Shown here piece after piece: positions 30,101 to 38,679 of a stretch of 64,000 nucleotides of DNA (the stretch's first letter is position 1; each line of letters begins with the position of its first letter). The stretch is from Oxalobacteraceae bacterium OTU3CAMAD1 (lineage in GTDB: Bacteria > Pseudomonadota > Gammaproteobacteria > Burkholderiales > Burkholderiaceae_D): positions 2,480,001-2,544,000 of the forward strand of contig CP099650.1 in NCBI GenBank assembly GCA_024123915.1, read 5' to 3'. Made by a program: the position numbers and the translations under genes. Under the pieces are notes generated by a model, which saw only the letters and a list, made by a program, of their open reading frames with translations, did no database searches and had not been told where the DNA came from.

Positions 30101-30328
30101 ACGCCGTATGGGCCGCTCAGCTACAAGTTGGCGGCCGGCGATGGTTCGCTGTCGCTGCAGGTGGAGGCGATGCGGCGCACTCCGCCCGGAGGCGTGGTCT
30201 TCACCTGGCCGTGGGATACGGAGCCCGGCGCGGCCACGCTGAACGGCAAGCCGGTGACATGGCAAAACCGGCATATCAGGATCGATAGCCTGCCGGCGGT
30301 ACTGAAAATTAGTGGCGCACCGTTATAA
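27164..30328 (+). CDS. Secreted multidomain six-hairpin-type glycosidase candidate with F5/8 (discoidin) domain
   Basis: A 1054-aa exported protein of no family I can name. After a signal peptide (to about AIAA, residue 23) comes a jelly-roll-like module at about 25-175 (DDFSSIDAWQAQ..., possibly a CBM). A discoidin/F5/8 domain follows at about 190-310 (AVDGDAGTAWAGK, LTIDLGAEREFGGLVL), then a beta-sandwich to about 570, then a predicted (alpha/alpha)6 barrel. Barrel motifs include SWVRDGAMMSEALLRLG (Arg634-Asp635), ENDSHGQL (683-690) and SYWDDFWAMRGY, typical of six-hairpin glycosidases. It overlaps the permease gene and precedes GH1, so a periplasmic or surface role on the same glycan is likely. 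Confidence 0.7.
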   Translation: MRLIHMLTAGVVAALMSAAIAAEPTRVLDDFSSIDAWQAQASDGVQSAASAADGGLRLDFDFAGKGGYAFVRRALPLDLPDNYEISFYVRADAPVNHFEFKLTDASGDNVWWFPQQNYTFPNEWQLVRIKKRQVLFAWGPTKDRVLKHADRIEFVVSAGSGGGKGSIYLKQLTIRALPPVPDAWPKPVAQASSQLPGGAAALAVDGDAGTAWAGKNSKGKVQRLTIDLGAEREFGGLVLHWQGRRYASNYDIELSSDGRQWRMARRVVAGNGGDDPLRLAESEARYIRLVLRDGPSSAYALAEVDLKNLAWGATPNQFIEGVARGAQRGLYPRGFSGQQSYWTLVGVDGGGDHSALISEDGALESKQGGFSVEPFVRDGGRLVTWDDVKVSQSLREGYLPVPTVAWRHRDWTMSVTAAADGTPASSRLLAKYELKNLGATARRMQLVLAVRPFQVNAPRQFLNTPGGFSAIHDLRWDGKTVTVNGDGKIYPLQAPAGVALSSFDGGMLPGADRGRSSPRSLHDETGMASAAMTYDVMLPPYGSVVIGAVLPMAGGSAMSDISPSGRDAAAWLSGRQDAVAAEWRDKLNRVTLKVPGAGQHMADTLRSSLAHMLMTREGASLQPGTRSYRRSWVRDGAMMSEALLRLGQADIAADYLRWYAPYQFDNGKVPCCVDRRGADPVPENDSHGQLIFLAAELYRYTQDKTSLADAWPRIDAAARYMEALRQSERVEANRTPERRAFYGLMPASISHEGYSEKPMHSYWDDFWAMRGYKDAVHIAAALGKTDDERRLAAARDEYRRDLYASLDAATAVHGIDYLPGAAELGDFDPTSSTIALTPGGEQQFLPPAMLKATYDKYWDFFLARRDGRKAWEDYTPYELRNVSAFVRLGWRERAAQLLDYFYADQRPAKWNQWAEVVGRDMRQPRFVGDMPHGWISSDYIRAALDSFAYEREADRALLLAEGVPLDWLRGEGIGLHGLRTPYGPLSYKLAAGDGSLSLQVEAMRRTPPGGVVFTWPWDTEPGAATLNGKPVTWQNRHIRIDSLPAVLKISGAPL

Positions 30329-30352
30329 CTTCGAGATCACAAGGATCATCAA

Positions 30353-31723
30353 ATGAGTAAATCCATCCAGTTTCCCAGCGACTTCCTGTGGGGTAGCGCG
30401 ACGTCTGCGTATCAGATCGAAGGCTCGCCGCTGGCCGACGGCGCTGGCCCGAGCATCTGGCACCGCTTCTGCGCGGTGCCGGGTAATGTGCGCGATGGCG
30501 ACAACGGCGACGTCGCCTGCGACCATTACAACCGCTACAAGGAAGATGTTGCCCTGATGGTGAAGCTGGGGTTGAAAGCCTATCGTTTCAGCGTGTCGTG
30601 GAGCCGCATCCTGCCGCAAGGGCGCGGCGCCGTGAATCAGGCGGGCCTGGATTTTTACAGCCGCCTGATCGACGAGCTGCTGGCCAACGGTATCGAGCCC
30701 ATGCTCACGCTGTACCACTGGGATTTGCCCGCCGCGCTGGACGACCGGGGTGGCTGGCTCAATCCGGACATCGCCGACTGGTTCACCGACTATGCGCGGA
30801 TACTGTTCCAGGCCTTCGATGGACGGGTCAAGTCGTGGGCGACGCTTAACGAACCCTGGGTGGTCACCGACGGCGGCTACATGCACGGCACCCTGGCGCC
30901 GGGACACCGCAGCGTGCACGAGGCGGCGCTGGCCAGCCATAACCTGATGCGCGCGCACGGTAGCGCCGTCAAGGCGTATCGGGAGGTGGGTCGGCATCAA
31001 ATCGGCATCGTGGTCAATATCGAGCCTAAGTATCCCGCCAGCCAGTCGCAGGCCGATCTCGATGCCACCCGGCGCGCCGACGCCTACATGAACCGCCAGT
31101 ACCTCGATCCGATCTTCCTGGGCGCCTATCCGCCGGAGCTCAAGCAGATGTTTGGCGAGGCTTGGCCGGATTGGCCCGCCGCCGACTTCGAGTTGATCGG
31201 CCAGAAGCTGGACTTCGTCGGCATTAACTACTACACCCGCAGCGTGGTGCGCGATGAGCCCTCCAACTGGCCGTTGAAAGTGGCGCCGGTCCGCCAGACC
31301 CAGGCGACCTACACGGAGACGGGATGGGAGGTGTTCCCGCAGGGGCTGACGGATACGCTGGTCAACTTCAAGCGCCTGTACGGCGATACGCCGCTGTATG
31401 TGATGGAAAACGGCTCGGCGTTCTACGATCCGCCGCAGGCCGAGGGAGGGCGGGTGCACGACCCGCTGCGCGTCGATTGCCTGCGCAAGAATATGGGCGC
31501 CATCAGCGCCGCGCTGGAAGCGGGCGTCGATCTGCGGGGCTACATGGTATGGTCGCTGTTGGACAATCTGGAGTGGTCGTTGGGCTTTTCCAAACGCTTC
31601 GGCATCATCCACGTTAATTTTGAAACACAGCAGCGCACGCTGAAAGACAGCGCCATGCTGTACGCCGATATCGTCGCCAGCAATGGCGCGTGTCTCAATC
31701 AAGTAGCCGGAAAAGCCTCATGA
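30353..31723 (+). CDS. GH1 beta-glucosidase
   Basis: A 456-aa glycoside hydrolase family 1 enzyme. The opening FPSDFLWGSATSAYQIEG, the acid/base Glu167 in TLNEPW and the nucleophile Glu352 in YVMENGSAF are intact, with the usual MVWSLLDNLEWSLGFSKRFG near the C-terminus. There is no signal peptide, so it acts in the cytoplasm. In this setting it would split sophorose or short beta-1,2-gluco-oligosaccharides to glucose. The stop overlaps the GH94 start. Confidence 0.95.
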   Translation: MSKSIQFPSDFLWGSATSAYQIEGSPLADGAGPSIWHRFCAVPGNVRDGDNGDVACDHYNRYKEDVALMVKLGLKAYRFSVSWSRILPQGRGAVNQAGLDFYSRLIDELLANGIEPMLTLYHWDLPAALDDRGGWLNPDIADWFTDYARILFQAFDGRVKSWATLNEPWVVTDGGYMHGTLAPGHRSVHEAALASHNLMRAHGSAVKAYREVGRHQIGIVVNIEPKYPASQSQADLDATRRADAYMNRQYLDPIFLGAYPPELKQMFGEAWPDWPAADFELIGQKLDFVGINYYTRSVVRDEPSNWPLKVAPVRQTQATYTETGWEVFPQGLTDTLVNFKRLYGDTPLYVMENGSAFYDPPQAEGGRVHDPLRVDCLRKNMGAISAALEAGVDLRGYMVWSLLDNLEWSLGFSKRFGIIHVNFETQQRTLKDSAMLYADIVASNGACLNQVAGKAS

Positions 31724-34700
31724 ATAATCGTTTAGAAAACACCTTTGCGCGTGGCGCGCGGTTGCTCTCCAACGGCAGCTTCACCACATTGATCACCGGC
31801 GCCGGCATGGGTTTCAGCCGGGTCGGCGACATGGCCCTGTCGCGCTGGAGCGGAGACCGCGTCGAGGACGGCGAGGGCTCTTTTGTCTATCTGCGCGACA
31901 CCGTCAGCGGCGAGGTCTGGTCGCTGGGCTTGCAGCCTGGCGGCCCGGGGGACGCGGTCAGGACCTCCGGCGGCGAGGCTGGCAGCTTCTGGATTGGCGT
32001 CTCGGCGCATGGCATCGCGGCGCATATGGAGATCGCCGTCGATCCCGCGCGGGACCTCGAACTGCGCAGCGTGGTGCTCAAAAATACCGGCTCCACCGAG
32101 CGCAATATCGAGGTGACCAGCTATCTGGAGGTGGTATTGAATCGACAAGCGGATGAAGCCTCTCATCCGGCTTTCTCCAAATTGTTCGTGCAGACCGAGC
32201 ATGACGCCGCCACAGGCGCCTTGCTGGCGCGGCGCAGACCGCGCGGCGAGGGCGATGCGGCGCTGTGGATGGTGCATGCCGCCGCCGGTGGCGCCGCCGC
32301 CGGGTTTGAGACGGATCGCACGCGCTTTGTGGGACGCGGACGCGAGCTGCGCTCGCCGGCCGGCATGGACGGAGAACTCTCCGGCACGGCCGGGAATGTG
32401 CTCGATCCGGCATTCAGCCTGCGCCGCGCGGTGACGCTGGCGCCAGGCGCGCACGCCAGCGTGGCATTTATCCTGGGCGCGGCGGACAGTCGCGAGCACG
32501 CGCTCGCGTTAGCCGGAGGCCTGGACCCGGCGGATCGTGCGCCGATCAATGCCGCCCGCGCCGCCCAGCAGGCGCTCGAGCAGCGACTGGGTTTGAGCTC
32601 GGACGATGCGACTTATTTGCAGCGCTTGGCGGGTGCGATGCTGTATGGCGAGCCGGCGGTACGCGCACCGCGGCATACTGCGCGTGAGGTCGAAACTTCC
32701 GCCGATATCGCTTCCGTCCTTTCTTCCTACGCTCTTCCGGCCGGGCCGTTGGCCGTCCTGTGGGTCGATGGCGCCGACGATGCCAACGCCCGTTTGTTGC
32801 TGCGTGCTCGCGCTTACTGGGCCGTGCACGGCTTCAAGGTCGACCTTTTACTGCTGGATCGTGACGGCGCTTACAAGGATGTGGAAGGCGTCCATGTGCG
32901 CAAACCGGAAAAGTTCAAAAAGCAGGATCTCGCCTTGATCGAAATGACCGCGCTGTTGGTTGTCCGCGGCCGGATGCCGGTGCTGGATGTCGACGTCGGC
33001 GCCGCCGCCCAGCCGCCTGCCATGCGCACTGCGCAAGCGGATGGACCGGCGACGGTGCCCGGCCGCGCCGTGCTGCATCACTTTAATGGCTATGGCGGGT
33101 TTACCGATGCCGGCGACGAGTATGTGATCCGCATGGACTGGAGCGCAGCCGATGGGCTGCGCCGTCCGCCGCTGGCCTGGACCAACGCGATATCGAACGA
33201 GGGATTCGGCTTTTTGGTCAGTGAAAGTGGCGCGGGCTACACCTGGAGCCGCAACAGCCGCGTCCACCGGTTGACGCCATGGTCCAACGACCCGATACGC
33301 GATCCGCACGGCGAGGCGCTGTATCTGCGCGACGAGGACACTGGCCAGTACTGGTCACCGGTGCCCGGTCCGGCACCAGCGTGCGCTGGATACGAGGCGG
33401 CGCATGGTTTTGGCTACACGCGCTTCAATCATTTTAGCCATGGCCTGGAGCAGGATACGGTGATGTTCGTGCCGCGCCATGAGCCGGTCAAGATCGTGCG
33501 TGTGCGGGTGACCAATCGCGACGCGGTTGCGCGCCGCGTGTCGCTGTTCTCGTACCAGCGACTGGTGTTGGGAGGAACGCCGGCCGAGAGCAGCCGGTTC
33601 GTCATCACCGAGCTGGATGCCTCGGGAACGCTGCTGGCGACCAATCCACTCGCCGGCCAGTTCGCGGACGGTGTCACGTTTGCCGCCGCTTTGCCGGGTG
33701 ATGGCGCGGCGGTGCATCACAGCGCTGATCGCGAAGCCTTCATCGGCCAACACGGCGACCTTGCCAAGCCTGTCGCGTTGGCTGACGCACAATTGAACGG
33801 CGCGACAGGCGCCGGCCTCGATCCCTGCGCGGCGTTCCAGACGACGCATGACCTGGCGCCGGGCGCCACGCTGGAATGGGTTGTGCTGCTGGGCGAAACG
33901 CAGGAGCGCGCGACGGCGCTGGAACTGGTGCGGCGCTACGCAGCCCCAGGAGCGGTTCAGCAGGCGCTCGAAGAAATCACCGCCTTCTGGCGCGACACCG
34001 TCGGCGCCGTGCAGGTGCGCACGCCGGTGGCCGCCATCGACTTGATGCAGAACGGCTGGCTGGCCTACCAGAACCTCAGCTGCCGCATCTGGGGACGCTC
34101 GGCGTTCTACCAATCCGGCGGCGCGTTGGGCTATCGCGACCAGTTGCAGGATTCCAGCGCGATGATTTACGCGCGTCCGGACTTGACGCGTCAGCAGATC
34201 CGCATCCACGCGGCGCACCAGTTTGTCGAAGGCGACGTGCTGCACTGGTGGCATACCGCGCCGCTGGAACGCGGGTTGCGCACGCGTTTCTCCGATGACC
34301 TGCTTTGGCTCCCATACGTTACCGCCTTCTATATCAAGACCACCGGCGACTGGAGCGTGCTCGATGAAGTCGAACCATTCCTGACGGCGCCGTTGCTGGA
34401 GGAGGGCGAGGACGAGGTTTATCTGAAACCGTCGTTGTCGGGCGAAAGCGCCGTCGTCTACGAGCATTGCTGCCGCGCGCTGGACCGCTCGCTGACCCAG
34501 GGCGCGCACGGCCTGCCGCTGATGGGCACCGGCGACTGGAACGACGGCATGAACCGCGTCGGCCGCGAAGGGCGCGGCGAAAGCGTATGGATGGGCTTTT
34601 TCCTGTCACGCATCATCAAGGATTTCCTGCCGATCTGCGAACGGCGTGGCGATACCGCACGCGTCGCCATTTACAGCGCATATCACGATCATCTGGACCA

Positions 34701-35517
34701 TGCGCTGAACGATGGCGGCTGGGACGGAGAATGGTATCGCCGCGCTTATTACGACAACGGCGCCGTCATCGGTTCCAAGGACAGCGACGAATGCCAGATC
34801 GACGCGCTGGCGCAGGCGTGGGCCGTGATCTCCGAGGCGGCGCCACCGGCACGGGCGGCACAGGCGCTCGACGCGCTGGAGCAACGGCTGGTGTCCGAAC
34901 AGGATGGCCTGATACGGCTGCTGACACCTGCTTTCGTCAACACGCCCAACGATCCGGGCTACATCAAGGGTTACGTGGCGGGCGTGCGGGAGAACGGTGG
35001 CCAGTACACCCATGCGGCATGCTGGGTGGTGCGCGCGATGGCCGAAGCGGGACGCCGCGACCGCGCCGCGCCGCTGCTGGAGATGCTCAGCCCAGTGACC
35101 CATGCGCGCGACATGGCGGCGGTGGCCGTTTATCAGGTCGAGCCGTATGTCATCGCGGCCGATGTTTACGGCGAGGCGCCGCATGTGGGGCGCGGCGGCT
35201 GGACCTGGTACACAGGATCGTCCGGCTGGATGTACCGGGTGGGGCTTGAGTCGGTGCTGGGATTCAGCATCGAAGGCGGCGACACCATTGTGATGGCGCC
35301 ACGCATCCCGGACGACTGGCCGGAGTTCAGCATCCGCCATCAGTTGCCCGATGGCGGCGGCAGCTACGAGATCAAGGTACTCAATCCCGGGCGCAGCGCC
35401 AAGGACGTCGTATCGGTTACCCTTGACGGCACGGCGCTCGCGGCCGACGACGGCGTGGCGCGCATTCCGCTGCTGCGCGATGGCGCGGTCCATCGCGTTG
35501 AACTGGTGTTGGGTTGA
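31720..35517 (+). CDS. GH94 phosphorylase, probable 1,2-beta-oligoglucan phosphorylase
   Basis: A 1265-aa cytoplasmic protein (no signal peptide or membrane helices). Two beta-supersandwich-like regions precede an (alpha/alpha)6 barrel. Strong GH94 signatures are GFGFLVSESGAGYTW, LTPWSNDPIRDPHGEALYLRDED, GTGDWNDGMNRVGREG (the DWND motif, residues 939-942, in the general-acid region) and GSSGWMYRVGLESVLGF. These match the C-terminal phosphorylase part of cyclic beta-1,2-glucan synthases (NdvB) more than cellobiose phosphorylases. The GT84 and membrane parts of NdvB are absent. The reaction expected is release of glucose 1-phosphate from beta-1,2-oligoglucans. ATG 31720 is preferred over upstream GTG 31690. 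Confidence 0.85.
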   Translation: MNNRLENTFARGARLLSNGSFTTLITGAGMGFSRVGDMALSRWSGDRVEDGEGSFVYLRDTVSGEVWSLGLQPGGPGDAVRTSGGEAGSFWIGVSAHGIAAHMEIAVDPARDLELRSVVLKNTGSTERNIEVTSYLEVVLNRQADEASHPAFSKLFVQTEHDAATGALLARRRPRGEGDAALWMVHAAAGGAAAGFETDRTRFVGRGRELRSPAGMDGELSGTAGNVLDPAFSLRRAVTLAPGAHASVAFILGAADSREHALALAGGLDPADRAPINAARAAQQALEQRLGLSSDDATYLQRLAGAMLYGEPAVRAPRHTAREVETSADIASVLSSYALPAGPLAVLWVDGADDANARLLLRARAYWAVHGFKVDLLLLDRDGAYKDVEGVHVRKPEKFKKQDLALIEMTALLVVRGRMPVLDVDVGAAAQPPAMRTAQADGPATVPGRAVLHHFNGYGGFTDAGDEYVIRMDWSAADGLRRPPLAWTNAISNEGFGFLVSESGAGYTWSRNSRVHRLTPWSNDPIRDPHGEALYLRDEDTGQYWSPVPGPAPACAGYEAAHGFGYTRFNHFSHGLEQDTVMFVPRHEPVKIVRVRVTNRDAVARRVSLFSYQRLVLGGTPAESSRFVITELDASGTLLATNPLAGQFADGVTFAAALPGDGAAVHHSADREAFIGQHGDLAKPVALADAQLNGATGAGLDPCAAFQTTHDLAPGATLEWVVLLGETQERATALELVRRYAAPGAVQQALEEITAFWRDTVGAVQVRTPVAAIDLMQNGWLAYQNLSCRIWGRSAFYQSGGALGYRDQLQDSSAMIYARPDLTRQQIRIHAAHQFVEGDVLHWWHTAPLERGLRTRFSDDLLWLPYVTAFYIKTTGDWSVLDEVEPFLTAPLLEEGEDEVYLKPSLSGESAVVYEHCCRALDRSLTQGAHGLPLMGTGDWNDGMNRVGREGRGESVWMGFFLSRIIKDFLPICERRGDTARVAIYSAYHDHLDHALNDGGWDGEWYRRAYYDNGAVIGSKDSDECQIDALAQAWAVISEAAPPARAAQALDALEQRLVSEQDGLIRLLTPAFVNTPNDPGYIKGYVAGVRENGGQYTHAACWVVRAMAEAGRRDRAAPLLEMLSPVTHARDMAAVAVYQVEPYVIAADVYGEAPHVGRGGWTWYTGSSGWMYRVGLESVLGFSIEGGDTIVMAPRIPDDWPEFSIRHQLPDGGGSYEIKVLNPGRSAKDVVSVTLDGTALAADDGVARIPLLRDGAVHRVELVLG

Positions 35518-35526
35518 GGGGAAACC

Positions 35527-36624
<1,098 letters not shown>

Positions 36625-36643
36625 ATTCTATTGAATTCGCCTA

Positions 36644-36663
36644 TGCGCGCCAACCGGCGCGCA
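36644..36663 (+). terminator. Hairpin at the end of the glucan locus
   Basis: TGCGCGCC/GGCGCGCA forms an 8-bp stem with an AACC loop, 19 bp after the ATPase stop. No T-tract follows, so termination is uncertain. Confidence 0.35.
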
Positions 36664-36687
36664 GGTAGTCTCCCGTCTAAAGATCGC

Positions 36688-36716
36688 TTGACCGCGAGAT
36701 TCTATCGGCCTATAGT
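36688..36716 (+). promoter_or_regulatory. Sigma-70 promoter of the sdpR-like gene
   Basis: TTGACC (36688-36693), a 17-bp spacer and TATAGT (36711-36716) match the consensus closely. The start of transcription would be near 36723, leaving a leader of only about 24 nt with no Shine-Dalgarno sequence. Confidence 0.75.
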
Positions 36717-36747
36717 TAGATGAATGTCTAATTAGATGAATGACTAA
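36716..36747. promoter_or_regulatory. Tandem ArsR/SdpR-type operators over promoter and start codon
   Basis: TTAGATGAATGTCTAA (36716-36731) and TTAGATGAATGACTAA (36732-36747) are adjacent 16-bp repeats, each with TTAGA/TCTAA-like half sites. The first overlaps the -10 edge and the second ends on the A of the start codon, so a bound repressor would block initiation. Confidence 0.7.
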
Positions 36748-37058
36748 TGAATGCCTCCAACAACGCCTTTAAAGCCATCGCCGACCCGGCGCGGCGCGAA
36801 ATCCTGCGGCTGCTGCGGCAAGGCGAGATGACGGCCGGCGATCTGGCGGGGCATTTCGATATGAGCAAGCCTTCGATGTCCCACCATTTCGCGGTGCTCG
36901 CCGAGGCTGACCTGATCACCAGGCGGCGCGATGGCCAGACCATCTGGTACGGGCTCAATACCACGGTGCTGCAGGATGTGTTGGCGTGGGTGATGGATCT
37001 GACCGACACGGAAGCCAAACCCGTACAGAAAACAGAGCAAAAAGGGAGAAAAAAGTGA
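36747..37058 (+). CDS. ArsR-family autorepressor (SdpR-like)
   Basis: A 103-aa winged-helix protein: AFKAIADPARREILRLLRQG, then the recognition region FDMSKPSMSHHFAVLAEADL and the wing ITRRRDGQTIWYGLN. No metal-binding cysteine motif is visible, so it is not an arsenic or metal sensor of the classic kind. It overlaps the next gene (GTGA), an SdpI-like membrane protein. This copies the Bacillus SdpR/SdpI pair, in which the membrane protein sequesters the repressor. The upstream tandem operators suggest autorepression. Confidence 0.88.
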   Translation: MNASNNAFKAIADPARREILRLLRQGEMTAGDLAGHFDMSKPSMSHHFAVLAEADLITRRRDGQTIWYGLNTTVLQDVLAWVMDLTDTEAKPVQKTEQKGRKK

Positions 37059-37711
37059 GAACGCGTTATCTCGTCGTCTGTCTGTTGTTGATCGCTGCCG
37101 CCTGCGCCGCGCTCGCGTACTGCTGGCCGCTGCTGCCCGAACAGGTGCCTGTGCACTGGAACATCGAAGGCCAGGTGGACGGCTATGCCGGGCGCGCCGT
37201 GATGTGGGCGCTCGGTCCCGGCGGCATGGCGTTGTTCACGGTGGTGGGATTGGCGTTACCGGCGCTGTCGCCAAAGCGCTTCGGCATGACGGAGTTCCTG
37301 CCGACCTATTATTACATCGCCGGCTTGGTGGTGTGTATGCTGGGCTATGTGTTCACGCTGGTGCTGATCGCCGGGACTGGCGGCGAGGTGTCGATGCAGC
37401 GCGCATTGCCGGCGGGGCTGTTCCTGCTGCTTATCCTCATGGGGAACCCTTTGGGCAAGGTCCGCCGCAATTTCTACGTCGGCATCCGCACGCCCTGGAC
37501 GTTGGCCAGTGAGCGCGTGTGGTACGCCACGCACCGCATGGCGGCGCGGCTGATGGTCGCCAGCGGTTTGCTCGGCTTGCTGGCGCTGTGGATGCATGCG
37601 CCGGGGTGGGGCATCTTGCTACTGGGGCTGGCATGGACGCCGCTCGTGGTCCTCTACTCGCTGCTGCACTATAAGAAGCTGCAGAATAATCATCAACTCG
37701 AATCGCACTAA
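37055..37711 (+). CDS. SdpI-family membrane protein (DUF1648)
   Basis: A roughly 218-aa protein starting at GTG 37055. The DUF1648 segment (LPEQVPVHWNIEGQVDGYAGR) follows the first helix, and the SdpI motif NPLGKVRRNFYVGIRTPWTLASERVWYATHRMAARLM lies at about 130-170. There are about six hydrophobic helices. Bacillus SdpI gives immunity to the SdpC toxin and signals through SdpR. No sdpC-like toxin gene is visible here, so the ligand is unknown. Confidence 0.88.
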   Translation: MRTRYLVVCLLLIAAACAALAYCWPLLPEQVPVHWNIEGQVDGYAGRAVMWALGPGGMALFTVVGLALPALSPKRFGMTEFLPTYYYIAGLVVCMLGYVFTLVLIAGTGGEVSMQRALPAGLFLLLILMGNPLGKVRRNFYVGIRTPWTLASERVWYATHRMAARLMVASGLLGLLALWMHAPGWGILLLGLAWTPLVVLYSLLHYKKLQNNHQLESH

Positions 37712-37725
37712 CCGGAGGTTTGCCC

Positions 37726-38673
37726 ATGCGCTGTAAATTCTTATTCGCTATGCTGGCGTTGTCCAGCGCCGCCCACGCGGGCAGCTATACCGAACGTTTG
37801 GTTACCCAGGCCGTCGCGGGCGGAACCTTGTATGGCACCGAGTTGATACCCGAGGGCGGCGCCAAGGTGCCGGTGGTGTTGCTGCATTCCGGTTCCGGGC
37901 CAACGGACCGCGACGGCAATAGCGAAGCGGCCTCGCTGCTCAATAATTCGCTGCGCATGCTGGCCGAATCGCTGGCGCAGCAAGGCATCGCGACGGTGCG
38001 ATACGATAAGCGCGGTGTCGCTTCCAGCGCCGGTTTGGTCAAGGAGGAATCCGATCTGCGCCTCGATAGTTATGTCGATGACGCCGTGGTCTGGATGCGC
38101 CAGCTGCGCGCGGACAAGCGCTTCTCGCGCGTGGTGATGGCGGGGCACAGTGAAGGTGCGCTGATTGCGCTGGTGGCATGCCAGCGCGCCAAGGCGGATG
38201 CCTGCGTGTCGATCTCCGGCCCGGGCCATCCTTTGGCCGACATCCTGCGCGATCAGCTCAAACCCAAGCTTCCACCCGCGCTGGCAGGCGCGAACGAACG
38301 CATACTGGTCGCGCTGGAACAGGGCACGTCGGTGGAAGATCTGCCACCGGAGCTGATGATGTTGTACCGGCCGTCGGTGCAGCCTTATTTGATATCGTCC
38401 TTTAAGACCGACCCGCGCAAGGCGATCGCCGCGCTGAAAATGCCGGTGCTGATCGCGCAGGGGACGACCGACATCCAGGTCGCGGTGAAAGAGGCGCAGG
38501 CCCTGTCGGCGGCCGCGCCGTCGGCCAAGCTGATGGTCATCGACGGCATGAATCATGTACTGAAGATGGTGCCTGCCGATCCCGCTGCGCAAAGGGCGTC
38601 GTATAGCGATCCAAACCTGCCGCTGGCCCCGCAACTGAGCGAGGCCGTGGCGGCCTTCGTCAAACAGCGCTGA
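37726..38673 (+). CDS. Secreted alpha/beta hydrolase
   Basis: A roughly 315-aa exported hydrolase. The signal peptide ends near AAHA (residue 18). The oxyanion region is VVLLHSGSGPTDRDGNS, the nucleophile elbow AGHSEGALIAL, the acid Asp in AQGTTDIQV and the His in GMNHVLKM. GGAGG is 7 bp from ATG 37726. It resembles prolyl-oligopeptidase-like esterases/hydrolases; the substrate is not evident. It lies 14 bp after the SdpI gene and may share its transcript. Confidence 0.85.
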   Translation: MRCKFLFAMLALSSAAHAGSYTERLVTQAVAGGTLYGTELIPEGGAKVPVVLLHSGSGPTDRDGNSEAASLLNNSLRMLAESLAQQGIATVRYDKRGVASSAGLVKEESDLRLDSYVDDAVVWMRQLRADKRFSRVVMAGHSEGALIALVACQRAKADACVSISGPGHPLADILRDQLKPKLPPALAGANERILVALEQGTSVEDLPPELMMLYRPSVQPYLISSFKTDPRKAIAALKMPVLIAQGTTDIQVAVKEAQALSAAAPSAKLMVIDGMNHVLKMVPADPAAQRASYSDPNLPLAPQLSEAVAAFVKQR

Positions 38674-38679
38674 CGGACC

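Noticed and set aside
31720..35517. Cyclic beta-1,2-glucan synthase NdvB
   Set aside because: No glycosyltransferase domain or transmembrane helices; only the phosphorylase-type part is present, in a catabolic gene setting.
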